Shown here piece after piece: positions 43,376-52,770 of a stretch of 64,000 nucleotides of DNA (positions are counted from its first letter, which is position 1; each line of letters starts with the position of its first letter). A model generated the notes under the pieces. The model worked only from the letters and a program-made list of their open reading frames with translations, had not been told where the DNA came from and ran no database searches. Source of the stretch: Streptomyces regalis (GTDB lineage Bacteria; Actinomycetota; Actinomycetes; Streptomycetales; Streptomycetaceae); assembly GCF_001509475.1 (NCBI RefSeq), contig NZ_LLZG01000115.1, positions 124,001 to 188,000 of the forward strand, written 5' to 3'. A program made the position numbers and the translations under genes.

Positions 43376-43984
43376 TCAGGGCAGAAGGGTCGCCACGAGG
43401 GTTTCCTGAAGTCCGCCCAGCCACAGATACGCCATCACCATCGGCTTGCGCGGATCCTCGTCCGGGAGCCGGTAGAGCAGGTCGGTGTCGTCCTCGTCGG
43501 TGATCTCCAGGCGGGAGCCGATGGCCAGGCGCAGGTCGTTGAGGGCGCCGAGCCACTGCTGGGACTCCTCGGTGGACAGCTTGAGCACCGCACCGCCCTC
43601 ACCGGCGGAGGCGGAGCTGAGCTCGTCGAGGGAGCGGACGACCGCCAGCGCGTTGTCGCGCTTGCCGGCGCGCAGGTCGTTCTCGGTGTAGCGGCGGAAC
43701 TCCGAGGAGTACGCCCGCTGCTCCTCGGCCTCCTTGGGGCCGGGATTCGCCTCCGGGTCGCTGTAGGCGTCCGGGAAGAGGCGCTTGAGGACCGGGTCGG
43801 CGGGAGGTTCGCTCGGTCCCTCGGCGAACAGCTCGGCGAGCGGGTCGTCGGGGGCCTCCCCGGCGGGGCCGGGCCCGATGAGTTCCAGCAGCTGGACTGC
43901 CAGCGACCGGATGATGGAGATCTCGACTTCATCGAGGGCGACGGCCGCGCCGCCGCCGGGGAGCGGTTCGAAGGTTCCTGGCAT
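43376..43984 (-). CDS. DUF2017 family protein
   Basis: 202 residues, acidic, helical: LDEVEISIIRSLAVQLLELI, RRYTENDLRAGKRDNALAVV, STEESQQWLGALNDLRLAIG and a conserved C-terminal MVMAYLWLGGLQETLV. DUF2017 regularly sits next to clpS in actinobacteria, as here, 41 bases downstream on the same strand, suggesting a link with Clp-dependent proteolysis. Molecular function unknown. Confidence 0.93.
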   Translation of the reverse strand: MPGTFEPLPGGGAAVALDEVEISIIRSLAVQLLELIGPGPAGEAPDDPLAELFAEGPSEPPADPVLKRLFPDAYSDPEANPGPKEAEEQRAYSSEFRRYTENDLRAGKRDNALAVVRSLDELSSASAGEGGAVLKLSTEESQQWLGALNDLRLAIGSRLEITDEDDTDLLYRLPDEDPRKPMVMAYLWLGGLQETLVATLLP

Positions 43985-44025
43985 GGAGGCGATTCGCTAC
44001 TTCCGGTCCTGCGCGGGCGAACAGG

Positions 44026-44343
44026 TCATTTGCGGTCGTGCTGGAGGGTCGCCCACAGGCCGTAGCCGTGCATGGCTTGCACGTCGCGTTCCATCTCCTC
44101 GCGAGTACCGCTGGAGACGACAGCCCGGCCCTTGTGGTGGACGTCGAGCATGAGCTTGGTGGCCTTGTCCTTCGTGTAGCCGAAGTACGACTGGAAGACG
44201 TAGGTCACGTAGCTCATGAGATTGACCGGGTCGTTATGGACGATGGTGACCCAGGGGACGTCCGGCTCGGGGACGGCGAAGACTTCCTCCGCCGACTCGG
44301 TGCGTTCGATCTCTAGGGGAGCGGGTGACGTCACAGAGCCCAT
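44026..44343 (-). CDS. clpS: ATP-dependent Clp protease adaptor ClpS
   Basis: 105 residues from the ATG at 44343. Core motifs are [20 protein letters not shown], the metal-independent N-degron pocket residues in that segment, [17 protein letters not shown] and [11 protein letters not shown]. ClpS delivers N-end-rule substrates to ClpC/ClpA. It is divergent from pncB. Confidence 0.96.
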   Translation of the reverse strand: MGSVTSPAPLEIERTESAEEVFAVPEPDVPWVTIVHNDPVNLMSYVTYVFQSYFGYTKDKATKLMLDVHHKGRAVVSSGTREEMERDVQAMHGYGLWATLQHDRK

Positions 44344-44464
44344 GCTGCCACCCGAGGGGGGTGGTCGCACAAACGGGCTGCGCAGCCGCGCCTGTTGTGA
44401 CCTCCGCCCCACAAATCGTCAGAGTGACGAAATGGGGGTACCATCTCTCGACATGCTGCATACA

Positions 44465-44482
44465 CCGGGGGACAACCCCCGG
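44465..44482. promoter_or_regulatory. Hairpin in the pncB leader
   Basis: CCGGGGG and CCCCCGG pair perfectly around ACAA, about 50 bases before the pncB start. It could be a leader structure or part of an operator; role unknown. Confidence 0.35.
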
Positions 44483-44532
44483 ACCCCCGGCCGACTGGGG
44501 GCACCCGGAGAATCGTGGCTAGGAGAGCTTTC

Positions 44533-45891
44533 GTGGATGTAGCGGACCTTGGGCTGCCGGTGGATGTTCCCTCGACGGCGCTCTTCACGGATCAGTACGA
44601 GTTCACGATGCTGCAGGCCGCCATGAAGGCGGGCACCGCCGAGCGGCGGAGCGTGTTCGAGGTCTTCACCCGGCGACTGCCCGAGGGGCGGCGCTACGGC
44701 GTCGTGGCGGGCACCGGCCGTGTGCTGGACGCCGTCGAGAACTTCCGCTTCGACGCCGACGTCCTCGGCTTCCTGCGCGAGCGGAAAATAGTCGACGAGG
44801 AGACCCTGGCGTGGCTCGCGGGCTACCGCTTCTCCGGCGACATCTGGGGCTACCCCGAGGGCGAGGTCTACTTCCCGGGCTCGCCGATCATGCGGGTCGA
44901 GGGCACCTTCGCCGAGTGCGTGCTGCTGGAGACCGTGATCCTGTCCATCCTCAACCACGACTCCGCGACAGCCGCGGCCGCCTCACGCATGTCGTCGGCG
45001 GCCGGTGACCGCCCGATCATCGAGATGGGCGCCCGGCGCACACACGAGCTGGCCGCGGTGGCCGCCTCCCGCGCCGCGTACGTCGGCGGCTTCACCTCCA
45101 CCTCCGACCTGGCCGCCGGCTTCCGTTACGGCATCCCCACCGTCGGCACCAGCGCCCACGCCTTCACCCTCCTGCACGACCGCGAGCGGGACGCCTTCCA
45201 GGCCCAGGTCAACTCCATGGGCCGCGGCACCACGCTGCTCGTGGACACGTACGACGTCGCCGAGGCGGTCCGTACGGCCGTGGAGGTCGCCGGGCCCGAG
45301 CTGGGCGCCGTCCGCATCGACTCGGGCGACCTGCTGCTGGTCGCGCACCGGGTCCGGCAGCAGCTGGACGAGCTGGGCGCGACCAGCACGAAGATCATCG
45401 TGACCTCCGACCTGGACGAGTACGCCATCGCCTCGCTGGCGGCGGCGCCGGTGGACGCGTACGGCGTCGGTACCCAGCTGGTGACCGGGTCCGGGCATCC
45501 GACCTGCTCAATGGTCTACAAGCTGGTCGCCCGCGCCGAGTCCGCCGACCCCGGTGCGCCGCTGGTGCCGGTGGCGAAGAAGTCGACCGGCGGCAAGACC
45601 TCCATCGGCGGCCGCAAGTGGGCCGCGCGGCGCCTCGACGAGTACGGCGTCGCGGAGGCCGAGGTCGTCGGCACCGGGCCGGTTCCGGCGGAGCTCGCCG
45701 AACGGCAGCTGCTGGTCGAGCTGGTCAAGGGCGGTGACGTGGTGGCGCGCGAGTCGCTGGACGTCGTACGGGACCGGCATACAGCCGCTCGCGCCAATCT
45801 GCCGCTGTCCGCGACGCAGCTCTCGCGCGGGGAGCCTGTCATCCCGACGGAGTATGTCAACGGGCGCTCGGGTAGCCGGACAGGGGCGTGA
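44533..45891 (+). CDS. pncB: Nicotinate phosphoribosyltransferase
   Basis: 452 residues from the GTG at 44533, which has AGGAG seven bases upstream; the GTG at 44515 lacks one. Signatures: TALFTDQYEFTMLQAAMKAG, IEMGARRTHE, GGFTSTSDLAAGFRYGIP, GTSAHAFTLLH, VRIDSGDLLLVA, SDLDEYAI and GVGTQLVTGSG. It converts nicotinate to NaMN in NAD salvage. pncA follows 136 bases on, so the two form a nicotinamide recycling unit. Confidence 0.95.
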   Translation: MDVADLGLPVDVPSTALFTDQYEFTMLQAAMKAGTAERRSVFEVFTRRLPEGRRYGVVAGTGRVLDAVENFRFDADVLGFLRERKIVDEETLAWLAGYRFSGDIWGYPEGEVYFPGSPIMRVEGTFAECVLLETVILSILNHDSATAAAASRMSSAAGDRPIIEMGARRTHELAAVAASRAAYVGGFTSTSDLAAGFRYGIPTVGTSAHAFTLLHDRERDAFQAQVNSMGRGTTLLVDTYDVAEAVRTAVEVAGPELGAVRIDSGDLLLVAHRVRQQLDELGATSTKIIVTSDLDEYAIASLAAAPVDAYGVGTQLVTGSGHPTCSMVYKLVARAESADPGAPLVPVAKKSTGGKTSIGGRKWAARRLDEYGVAEAEVVGTGPVPAELAERQLLVELVKGGDVVARESLDVVRDRHTAARANLPLSATQLSRGEPVIPTEYVNGRSGSRTGA

Positions 45892-46027
45892 AGCGAGTGC
45901 GCCCTGCGTGCTCACCCCGTGCCCCCTCCCGCGCCGTGCCCGAAGTCTCTAGGCTCGGAAGTTCACGGCCGGGCCCGCAGGCTTTCACCGTCCCGACCTC
46001 AGCGTCCATAACCGAAGGACACCGACC

Positions 46028-46618
46028 ATGCGCCGCGCCTTGATCGTCGTAGATGTGCAGAACGACTTCTGCGAGGGAGGCAGCCTCGCGGTGGCCGGCG
46101 GTGCCGACGTGGCCGCCGCCGTCACCGAGCTGATCGGGCAGGCGGCCGGGTCCGGCTACCAGCACGTCGTAGCCACCCGCGACCACCACATCGCCCCCGG
46201 CGGTCACTTCTCCACGAACCCCGACTTCGCCCACTCCTGGCCGGCGCACTGCGTCGCCGGCACGGAGGGCGTCGGGTTCCACCCGAACTTCGCCCCGGCC
46301 GTCGCCTCCGGCGCGATCGACGCCGTGTTCGACAAGGGGGCGTACGCGGCGGCGTACAGCGGGTTCGAGGGGGCCGACGAGAACGGGGTGAAGCTGGCGG
46401 ACTGGCTGCGGGCCAGGGAGGTCTCGGAGGTGGACGTGGTGGGGATCGCCACGGACCACTGCGTGCGGGCGACCGCGCTGGACGCGGTACGCGCGGGCTT
46501 CCGTACGCACGTGCTGCTGGATCTGACCGCCGGGGTGGCGACGGAGAGTACCGAGCGGGCGCTGGAGGAGATGCGGGAGGCGGGGGTCGAGCTGTCGGGG
46601 AAGCCGGTCGTCGCGTAG
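46028..46618 (+). CDS. pncA: Nicotinamidase
   Basis: 196 residues. The catalytic triad is D9 (LIVVDVQNDF), K103 (VFDKGAYAAAYSGFEG) and C145 (GIATDHCVRATAL), with metal ligands D52, H54 and H60 (RDHHIAPGGHF). It deamidates nicotinamide to nicotinate, the substrate of the preceding pncB. Confidence 0.96.
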   Translation: MRRALIVVDVQNDFCEGGSLAVAGGADVAAAVTELIGQAAGSGYQHVVATRDHHIAPGGHFSTNPDFAHSWPAHCVAGTEGVGFHPNFAPAVASGAIDAVFDKGAYAAAYSGFEGADENGVKLADWLRAREVSEVDVVGIATDHCVRATALDAVRAGFRTHVLLDLTAGVATESTERALEEMREAGVELSGKPVVA

Positions 46619-46721
46619 CGCTCCGCGGGGGTGCCGCGAATGGCCGTCGGCGGCTGCGGGCGCGTCGTGGCTGGTCGCGCCCGCGCGGCGGAGCCGCATA
46701 TCGGCACAGCCCCGCGCCCCT

Positions 46722-47069
46722 TTAGGTCGTTGCCGCCGGGCGCCTCATCAGTGCCCTGATCGGGTGCCACAGCTCCTGTGCGAGTTCGGGACCGCCCGTG
46801 CCGACACCGATGTCAGGAGCCGTTCGCCATATCAGGCCGTCGGGGTGGTGCAGGACCGCCGTGATCTCGTCCGGGGTCGGCGGGGCGGCGTTGCCCCGCA
46901 GGTAGACGGCCCGCATGCCCAGGTTGCGGAGCCTGGTCAGGGCTCGGGCGCGGTTGTGGGCGTGGACGAGGACACGGACGCAGCCCGTGCCGTCGGCGGT
47001 GGGTCTGGGCAGGTTCAGCGCCACCACCACGCTGCCGGTCGGCAGCTTGCAGAAACCTCCTGCGGCCAT
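46722..47069 (-). CDS. Conserved hypothetical protein
   Basis: 115 residues, basic C-terminus. It contains VVVALNLPRPTADGTGCVRVLVHAHNRARALTRL and NLGMRAVYLRGNAAPPTPDEI followed by VLHHPDGLIWR. No family recognised. There is no signal peptide. Third-position GC is high throughout, supporting coding. It sits alone between pncA and the protease gene. Confidence 0.7.
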   Translation of the reverse strand: MAAGGFCKLPTGSVVVALNLPRPTADGTGCVRVLVHAHNRARALTRLRNLGMRAVYLRGNAAPPTPDEITAVLHHPDGLIWRTAPDIGVGTGGPELAQELWHPIRALMRRPAATT

Positions 47070-47129
47070 GCGGTCACACCCCCGTGCGAGTCGGTGTCAA
47101 TAAGGGAAGCACAGGGTGCACCTAAACAC

Positions 47130-47166
47130 GATCGGCGGCAACCCCGCCAGGGGGCTGCCGCCGATC
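47130..47166. terminator. Terminator of the M6 protease gene
   Basis: GATCGGCGGCA-a-CCCC pairs with GGGG-c-TGCCGCCGATC around GCCAG, 25 bases beyond the protease stop on the minus strand. Confidence 0.88.
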
Positions 47167-47191
47167 ACGCTCTGACCTGCTAAAACGCTGT

Positions 47192-49540
47192 TTACTTCAC
47201 CGCAGCGCCGACCTCGACCGTGATCGTCGAGCCGTCCCAGGCCTCCTTGATGATCTTGATCTTGGTGTTGGTGTCAGTGATCTTGACGCCCGCGAACGGG
47301 GTCGCCGCGTCGTAGTACGTGTTGGTGCGGTCGTTGAAGACCGGCACCCCCGCACGCGACGGGATCTTCATCGCGACGTCCGCGTTGTGCAGCGTCATGC
47401 CGTCCGTGCGGAACCGGCTGAACGGCGAGTCGTAGGACTGGATGCGGTTGCGGATCAGCGTGCCGTCGGACCACTTCAGCGCGGTCGGGTGGGAGTCGAC
47501 CGGGAGGACGAGGCCCACACCGGGGTGCTTGCTGGTGTTGTTGTCCGCCTGGGAGGTGTCCCACTTCCAGATCAACAGGCCGTTCTGGTACGCGTAGTGC
47601 TCCACCCAGTCCGGACGGGTCGACGAGAAGCCGAAGTTGTACGGGCCCGTCTTCAGGGTCTTGTCGTACGACACGTACTGGCGGTTCTCGGCGATGTAGT
47701 ACTGCGCGTAGTCGTCCGTGATGGACCCGCCGATGCGCTTGAAGCCCTTCGTCGCCCAAGCGGCGTCCGCGCTCTCGGCGTTGTCGGCAAACAGGGCCGT
47801 GCCGTCGGCGGTCACGGTGATCTGGTCGGCCGCGAAGCCCTTCTGGGCCACGCCGCCGTCCGTCTGGTAGCGGAAGCGCAGGTCGATCTTCTTGCCCGCG
47901 TAGGCGTCGAGCGGGAAGACCAGCTTCTTGTAGGCGTCCACCGTGCCGGTGAGCGCGGGCTTGCCGCTGGCGTCCTTCGGGAGCGCCGCGCCGTCGACGG
48001 TGCCGTCGACCGCCGTCCAGTTGGCGCCGCCGTCGGTCGAGACCTCGGTGTAGAGGTAGTCGAACTCGGCCTCGATGTCGTACCAGCCGTCGAGCGTGAG
48101 CGAGGCGGAGGACTTGCCCGTGAGGTCCACGGAACGGGTCAGCGTGTTGGCGAGGTTGTCGCCGCTGCCGCTCCACCACTGGTTCGCGCCCTGGGCCGGC
48201 TCCACGATCGGCGTGGTGACCGTCTTCTTGGGCAGCTCGACGACGAGGGCCTGCTTGTGCCGGGTGTTGTACTCGGCCACGCCCAGCTTGTGCTCGGACT
48301 CCGTCGCGGCCTTCGCCTTGTCGTAGTTCAGCCAGCCCAGCTGCAGCTTGTCCCAGGCGGTCATGTCGCCGGGCAGGTCACCGATGGCGTCCTTGCCGGT
48401 GCCGAGCCAGGAACCGGAGGACATCAGGGTCCAGAAGCCGGTGGAGTTCTCGCCGCCGGAGGTGTCGTAGTGGTCCGGCAGACCGAGGTCGTGGCCGTAC
48501 TCGTGGGCGAAGACGCCGAGCCCGCCGTTCTCCGGCTGGATGGTGTAGTCGCCGACCCAGATGCCGGTGGAGCCGATCTGCGCGCCGCCCAGCTTGTTGT
48601 CCGCGGGGCCAGTGGCACCGGCGTCGGTGCCGAACGCGTACCAGCGGTGGGCCCAGATCGCGTCGGTGCCCTGCGCGCCGCCGCCCGCGGACTCGTCCTC
48701 ACCGGCGTGCACGATCTGGAAGTGGTCGATGTAGCCGTCGGCCTCGTTGAAGTTGCCGTCGCCGTCGAAGTCGTAGCGGTCCCACTGGTCGAACTGCGCG
48801 ACGGCCGCCTTGATCTCGGCGTCGGTCTTCCCAGCTGCCTTCTGCTGGGCGACCCACGCGCTCAGACCGTCGCTGACGACGTTCCAGACGCTGGAGCAGT
48901 TGGTCTGGCCGCAGGCGTTGTTGCCGTAACGGGCCTCGTTGTAGGGGACCTTGACCCAGTCGGCGACCTCGCCCTCGATCGAGTAGCGGCCCGAGGACTG
49001 CTTCTCGTAGTACTTCTTCATCGACTCGACGTTCTTGCCGGTGCCGAAGTAGAGGTCCTGGTAGTGCTTCTGGTTGTAGTCCGCCTGCCAGGCCGTCGAG
49101 TTGTCCTGCTCGCGGTCGGGCTGGGCTATCTGGTTGTGGGCCGGGCCGGGCGTGCCGCCGAACTCACCGATCTTGTCGCCGAACTCGACCAGGATCGTGA
49201 AGATCTTGTCGGTCTTCTCGCGGCCCAGCTCGACGTACTTGCTGTCGCCCTTCTTGCTCTTGAGCTCGACGACCTGCGAGCCCGCGCGCTCCTTCACCTT
49301 GGCCTTGCCGGATATGACCTGGTTCAAGGCTTCTTCGCGCTGAGCCTCCTGAGTCTTGCTCAGGGGGCCTTCCAGGTCGTGGTCGACGGAAGTGTGCTCC
49401 GCCGGGTCGTGCCGCTCCACGGATGCCGCCGAGGTGTCTTCGCCGGCCTGCGCCACCGCGTAGGTCGAGCCCGTCGCCGCGGCCGCCGCGAGCGCGACGG
49501 CGGTTGCCGCCGCTCTGAACGTCCAGGATCTGCTGGTCAC
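47192..49540 (-). CDS. Secreted M6-family metalloprotease (immune inhibitor A-like)
   Basis: 782 residues. A Sec signal (TFRAAATAVALAAAAATGSTYA) is followed by a propeptide to about 110. The zinc motif HEYGHDLGLPDHYD is at about 345-358, with the third ligand expected further on. LVEFGDKIGEFGG and the GHDLGLPDHYDT...GFWTLMSSG region mark peptidase family M6. The C-terminal 350 residues contain a beta-sandwich typical of the family. It is a large extracellular protease, probably development- or nutrient-controlled, with palindromic sites upstream. Confidence 0.95.
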   Translation of the reverse strand: MTSRSWTFRAAATAVALAAAAATGSTYAVAQAGEDTSAASVERHDPAEHTSVDHDLEGPLSKTQEAQREEALNQVISGKAKVKERAGSQVVELKSKKGDSKYVELGREKTDKIFTILVEFGDKIGEFGGTPGPAHNQIAQPDREQDNSTAWQADYNQKHYQDLYFGTGKNVESMKKYYEKQSSGRYSIEGEVADWVKVPYNEARYGNNACGQTNCSSVWNVVSDGLSAWVAQQKAAGKTDAEIKAAVAQFDQWDRYDFDGDGNFNEADGYIDHFQIVHAGEDESAGGGAQGTDAIWAHRWYAFGTDAGATGPADNKLGGAQIGSTGIWVGDYTIQPENGGLGVFAHEYGHDLGLPDHYDTSGGENSTGFWTLMSSGSWLGTGKDAIGDLPGDMTAWDKLQLGWLNYDKAKAATESEHKLGVAEYNTRHKQALVVELPKKTVTTPIVEPAQGANQWWSGSGDNLANTLTRSVDLTGKSSASLTLDGWYDIEAEFDYLYTEVSTDGGANWTAVDGTVDGAALPKDASGKPALTGTVDAYKKLVFPLDAYAGKKIDLRFRYQTDGGVAQKGFAADQITVTADGTALFADNAESADAAWATKGFKRIGGSITDDYAQYYIAENRQYVSYDKTLKTGPYNFGFSSTRPDWVEHYAYQNGLLIWKWDTSQADNNTSKHPGVGLVLPVDSHPTALKWSDGTLIRNRIQSYDSPFSRFRTDGMTLHNADVAMKIPSRAGVPVFNDRTNTYYDAATPFAGVKITDTNTKIKIIKEAWDGSTITVEVGAAVK

Positions 49541-49620
49541 TTGCTTCCTCCCCCGCGTCCGGGCACGCGGAAGGAAGGGTCCTGGTCATGGAGTTTCCGC
49601 GCGCGCCTGATCAACGCGTG

Positions 49621-49644
49621 TAGTCAAGTGACGACATTTGACTA
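49621..49644. promoter_or_regulatory. Inverted repeat TAGTCAA-N10-TTGACTA
   Basis: Perfect 7-bp arms, 81 bases upstream of the protease start codon. Position suits an operator or the promoter itself. Confidence 0.55.
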
Positions 49645-49705
49645 GAGGTTAAGCAGAAAAGACAGACCTTGACTTGAACACCTCAATTGCACTATGCGGA
49701 GTCAA

Positions 49706-49722
49706 TGTTCGTTTAACGAACA
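49706..49722. promoter_or_regulatory. Perfect palindrome TGTTCGTT-T-AACGAACA
   Basis: A 17-base perfectly symmetrical site with 8-bp arms, 166 bases upstream of the protease start. Such symmetry is typical of dimeric repressor operators; the protein is not known. Confidence 0.6.
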
Positions 49723-49931
49723 ACGATCTTTCTTCAACGGGCGCGTGGCGCCGTCCACTTGGTGGACCGCATGACTCCGTGCGCCCCCTGTGCACCGGCA
49801 CTGTTGGTTAGGTCACGCTTACGGTTTGTTCCCCTCGGGCATGCACGCGGTTAGAGTCGGATGGCGGAACGCCCGGACGTCGGCGGAAAGCCAGGCCGAG
49901 ACCCCCGTGCACCCCAGATTCCGAGGACACG

Positions 49932-50189
49932 ATGATCATGCCTCGTCCGACTGCCGCACAGCTCTCCTACGGCTCGTGCACCGTGATCTTCTCGACGCTC
50001 GCCATGCTGCTGCTGTCCCAGACGCGTTCGGGTGTGGGGATCGCGGTCATCGCCGTCTCGGCGCTCATGCTCGGGCTGCTGGTCGCCATGACGGTGCCGA
50101 TGCCGAAGAAGCCTCGCGTGGTGGCGCTGCGCAAGCCCGCCGCCGCGGAACGGGAACAGACCGAAGAACCGGTGCTGACCCAGTCCTGA
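49932..50189 (+). CDS. Small two-helix membrane protein
   Basis: 85 residues (start ATG at 49932 or the in-frame ATG at 49938). Two hydrophobic helices (SCTVIFSTLAMLLLS and GIAVIAVSALMLGLLVAM) precede a basic-acidic tail (PMPKKPRVVALRKPAAAERE). No family name. It is divergent from the protease and convergent with an RDD gene eight bases away. Confidence 0.8.
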   Translation: MIMPRPTAAQLSYGSCTVIFSTLAMLLLSQTRSGVGIAVIAVSALMLGLLVAMTVPMPKKPRVVALRKPAAAEREQTEEPVLTQS

Positions 50190-50196
50190 CCCGTTC

Positions 50197-50838
50197 TCAC
50201 GCATTGGTGCTGACCACCACCGTCTTCGCCGACTTGTCATGCAGGCCCTGCTTGTAGGGCCGGTCGAAGAAGCTCCAGCCGCCGCAGATCGCGGTCCAGA
50301 CACAGGCGCAGCAGAACGCGAACGGGATCCACAGCACCGCCGCCCGGATCAGCGCGGTCTGCACGGAGGGCGTGGCACCGTTGTCGAGGTTGGCCACCCG
50401 CAGGTTGAGCAGCTTCTTGCCGAGCGTCTGCCCCGTCCTGACGGTCATGTAGGTGTCGTAGCCGATGAAGAGCAGGGCGGCGATCAGCGACTGCACGAAG
50501 GACTTGCTGTACTCCACGTCGTCGGCGTCCACGTCGTACTCGGTGACGCCGAAGCCCCAGGTGAGCAGCCAGACCACGACGCCCACGAGGATCATGTCGA
50601 TGATGCGCGCCAGCGTGCGCTTGCCGCTGTCGGCGAGTGGCGGCATCCCGGCGAGCGGGTCGGCGGGGTAACCGCCGCCGCCGTACGGGCCGCCGCCGGA
50701 GGGGGGCGGCGGCTGACCGCCGTACGGGGGCTGCTCGCCGTACGGCGAGCCCGAGCCCCCGGACGGCGGGGGCTGCTTCCTGAACGGGTCGTCTTCCGGG
50801 GGCTGCTGACCGGAGCCGGGAGGCGGTTCACTGCTCAT
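50197..50838 (-). CDS. RDD-family membrane protein (first of two)
   Basis: 213 residues from the ATG at 50838. A 75-residue Pro/Gly/Tyr-rich cytosolic N-terminus (PPPSGGSGSPYGEQPPYGG) leads into an RDD domain: KRTLARIIDMILVGVVVW, QTLGKKLLNLRVANLDNG and three to four helices, ending FFDRPYKQGLHDKSAKTVVV. RDD proteins are implicated in transport, but no mechanism is established for this type. It pairs with a second RDD gene 89 bases upstream on the same strand. Confidence 0.9.
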   Translation of the reverse strand: MSSEPPPGSGQQPPEDDPFRKQPPPSGGSGSPYGEQPPYGGQPPPPSGGGPYGGGGYPADPLAGMPPLADSGKRTLARIIDMILVGVVVWLLTWGFGVTEYDVDADDVEYSKSFVQSLIAALLFIGYDTYMTVRTGQTLGKKLLNLRVANLDNGATPSVQTALIRAAVLWIPFAFCCACVWTAICGGWSFFDRPYKQGLHDKSAKTVVVSTNA

Positions 50839-50927
50839 GGCCCGAGTCGACCGCGAACCCCCCGGCTTCGCATCCGGCGCGGGGCCGTCCGGAGTACGGA
50901 ATCGTCCGGGCCGTTTGCCGTATGCGG

Positions 50928-52508
50928 TCAGCCCGCGACGAACGTACGCGCCGCCTTGTCGTGCCAGCACTGGTGCCACGGCCGGTCGAACAAGCACCAC
51001 AGGACGCCGACGATCCCGATGCCGAGCAGGCCGGGAATGCTGTAGACGAGCCAGCGGCGCAGCGCGGGACCGAAGGTCGGGGGCTCGTGGGCCTCGATGT
51101 CCCGCACCTCCAGACCGAGCACCTTCTTGCCGAGCGTGCGGCCCCACTTGACGGTGGGCACGACCTCGTAGACGACACCGAACAGGAGCAGGACAGCCAG
51201 GACGATGCCGAGATACGTCGACGTCGTGCCGTCCAGCAGCCAGACGGTGACCGTCTCGCCGGAGAGCTTGGCGGCGTCGATCTTGTCGTTGACGTGGTCG
51301 AGCGCCTGGGTGCCCAGCGGCACGGCGGCCACCGCGGTGACGGCGGCCAGCACGACGGTGTCCAGCAGCCGTGCGGCCAGCCGCTTGCCGAGGCCGGCGG
51401 GGCGTGCGGCGGCCTGGCGCCTGGCGGCCGCCTGGAAGATGTCCTCGACCGGGGGCTTCCAGGGCGCGACCGGCTGGTCGTCGTCGGCCGGGCCCGCGAG
51501 CCGGTGGACCTGCTGCGCCCAGGAAGACTGGCCGCCACCGGCACCGGGACTCATGGGCGCGGACGCCGCGGCCGCGGACTGGGGGCCGGCCTGCTGGGGG
51601 ACGGTCGGGGCGGCCTGCTGCGGGCCGGAGAGAGCCGTGGGGGCAACACCGGGCGCCTGGGCGGCAGCCGCGGCCTGAGCGCCCGCCTGAGGCTGCCCCT
51701 GGGCCTGTCCCTGGGTCACCGCGGCGCGCTCGGCGGCGGCCTTCCCGGCACCGAAGCCGGGGCCCTGCGGGGCACCGGCCGCCGAGGGGTGGTGGGCATC
51801 CGGATGAGCGGCGCCCGGGCCGGCGGACGCGCCCGTGCTCCCGGCCTGCGCCCCGGCCGCCCCGCCCTGCTGCCCCGTGCGCGGGGACAGCGCGCGGATG
51901 GCCATGGTGCCGTCGACGGGCGCGGAGCCGGCGGGGTTCGGGATACGGGGAGTGGCCTGCCCCGAGGCGCCGGACGCCGACGCTCCCCCGGACTCCGCGA
52001 CCGGCCGGCGGATCATGAACGTGTCACCGGAGGCGACGCCCCCGGCGCCCGCGTCCGGCTCGGCGGGCGGGACGGAGGCAGTGCCGTCCGCACGGGCGCC
52101 GTGGCCGTCCGGGTCCCTCGGGTCGGCGCCCTGCTGGGCACCCCAGGAGACGCGGCGGTCCTGGTCGCCGCCGAAGCCGGACTGGTGGGCGGAGTCGGCG
52201 CCCCAGGCGGACGCCGGCTCGGGGCGGCTGCCGTGCTGGGCGTCGGCCTGCGGGGGCGCCTGGGCCGGGTCCTCGTCGAAGAAGTGCGGGCCCGTCTCCT
52301 CGAGCGGGGCGGCCGAGGCCGACGTGGGCTGGGCCGGGTTCGCGCCCGGGGGCGGGGCGAGCGGTTCGCCGTCCGTCGGTGCCGGACGGCTGGTGCCCGG
52401 TACCCATGAGGCACCGTTCCAGTACCGGACATATCCAGGAATGGACGGGTCCGGGTAATACCCTTCGCGGGGCCTGTCGTCACCGGGGGCCGGGGTTGGG
52501 GCGCTCAT
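50928..52508 (-). CDS. DUF2510-RDD membrane protein (second of two)
   Basis: 526 residues from the ATG at 52508. An N-terminal DUF2510 motif (GYYPDPSIPGYVRYWNGASW) is followed by about 330 residues of Gln/Ala/Pro/Gly low-complexity sequence, then an RDD domain (GKRLAARLLDTVVLAAVTAV, WGRTLGKKVLGLEVRDIEA, FDRPWHQCWHDKAARTFV). The disordered linker is unusually long. Together with the downstream RDD gene it probably forms one membrane complex. Confidence 0.9.
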   Translation of the reverse strand: MSAPTPAPGDDRPREGYYPDPSIPGYVRYWNGASWVPGTSRPAPTDGEPLAPPPGANPAQPTSASAAPLEETGPHFFDEDPAQAPPQADAQHGSRPEPASAWGADSAHQSGFGGDQDRRVSWGAQQGADPRDPDGHGARADGTASVPPAEPDAGAGGVASGDTFMIRRPVAESGGASASGASGQATPRIPNPAGSAPVDGTMAIRALSPRTGQQGGAAGAQAGSTGASAGPGAAHPDAHHPSAAGAPQGPGFGAGKAAAERAAVTQGQAQGQPQAGAQAAAAAQAPGVAPTALSGPQQAAPTVPQQAGPQSAAAASAPMSPGAGGGQSSWAQQVHRLAGPADDDQPVAPWKPPVEDIFQAAARRQAAARPAGLGKRLAARLLDTVVLAAVTAVAAVPLGTQALDHVNDKIDAAKLSGETVTVWLLDGTTSTYLGIVLAVLLLFGVVYEVVPTVKWGRTLGKKVLGLEVRDIEAHEPPTFGPALRRWLVYSIPGLLGIGIVGVLWCLFDRPWHQCWHDKAARTFVAG

Positions 52509-52770
52509 GTCCGTCGTCCGGTATCTGCTCGAGGGTCGATTGGGGGCCTCCACATCTATCAGACGGACGCAACCAGCACCGCCAGTCCCGTAGGACCCAC
52601 TCCTATCCGGGCAACCTCGTACACGTACTTCACATGTACGGAACCGCCCCGGGAACAGGCCGGAAAAAACTTCTGCGAACCCGCGTAATGATCCGCCCCT
52701 CTCCTCGCTCTCCACTCGTACGGGCCCGCCCACAGGACCCGCACGCGTCACGAGAGAGGACACCCACGCC

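Larger units (their letters stand above)
49541..49931. other. Regulatory gap upstream of M6 protease
   Basis: No gene. Its 49610-49740 part is markedly AT-richer than the surroundings and holds two palindromes (49621-49644 and 49706-49722). A third, GTCCAC-TTG-GTGGAC, is at 49753-49767. The region serves the protease on the left and the small membrane protein on the right. Confidence 0.8.
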
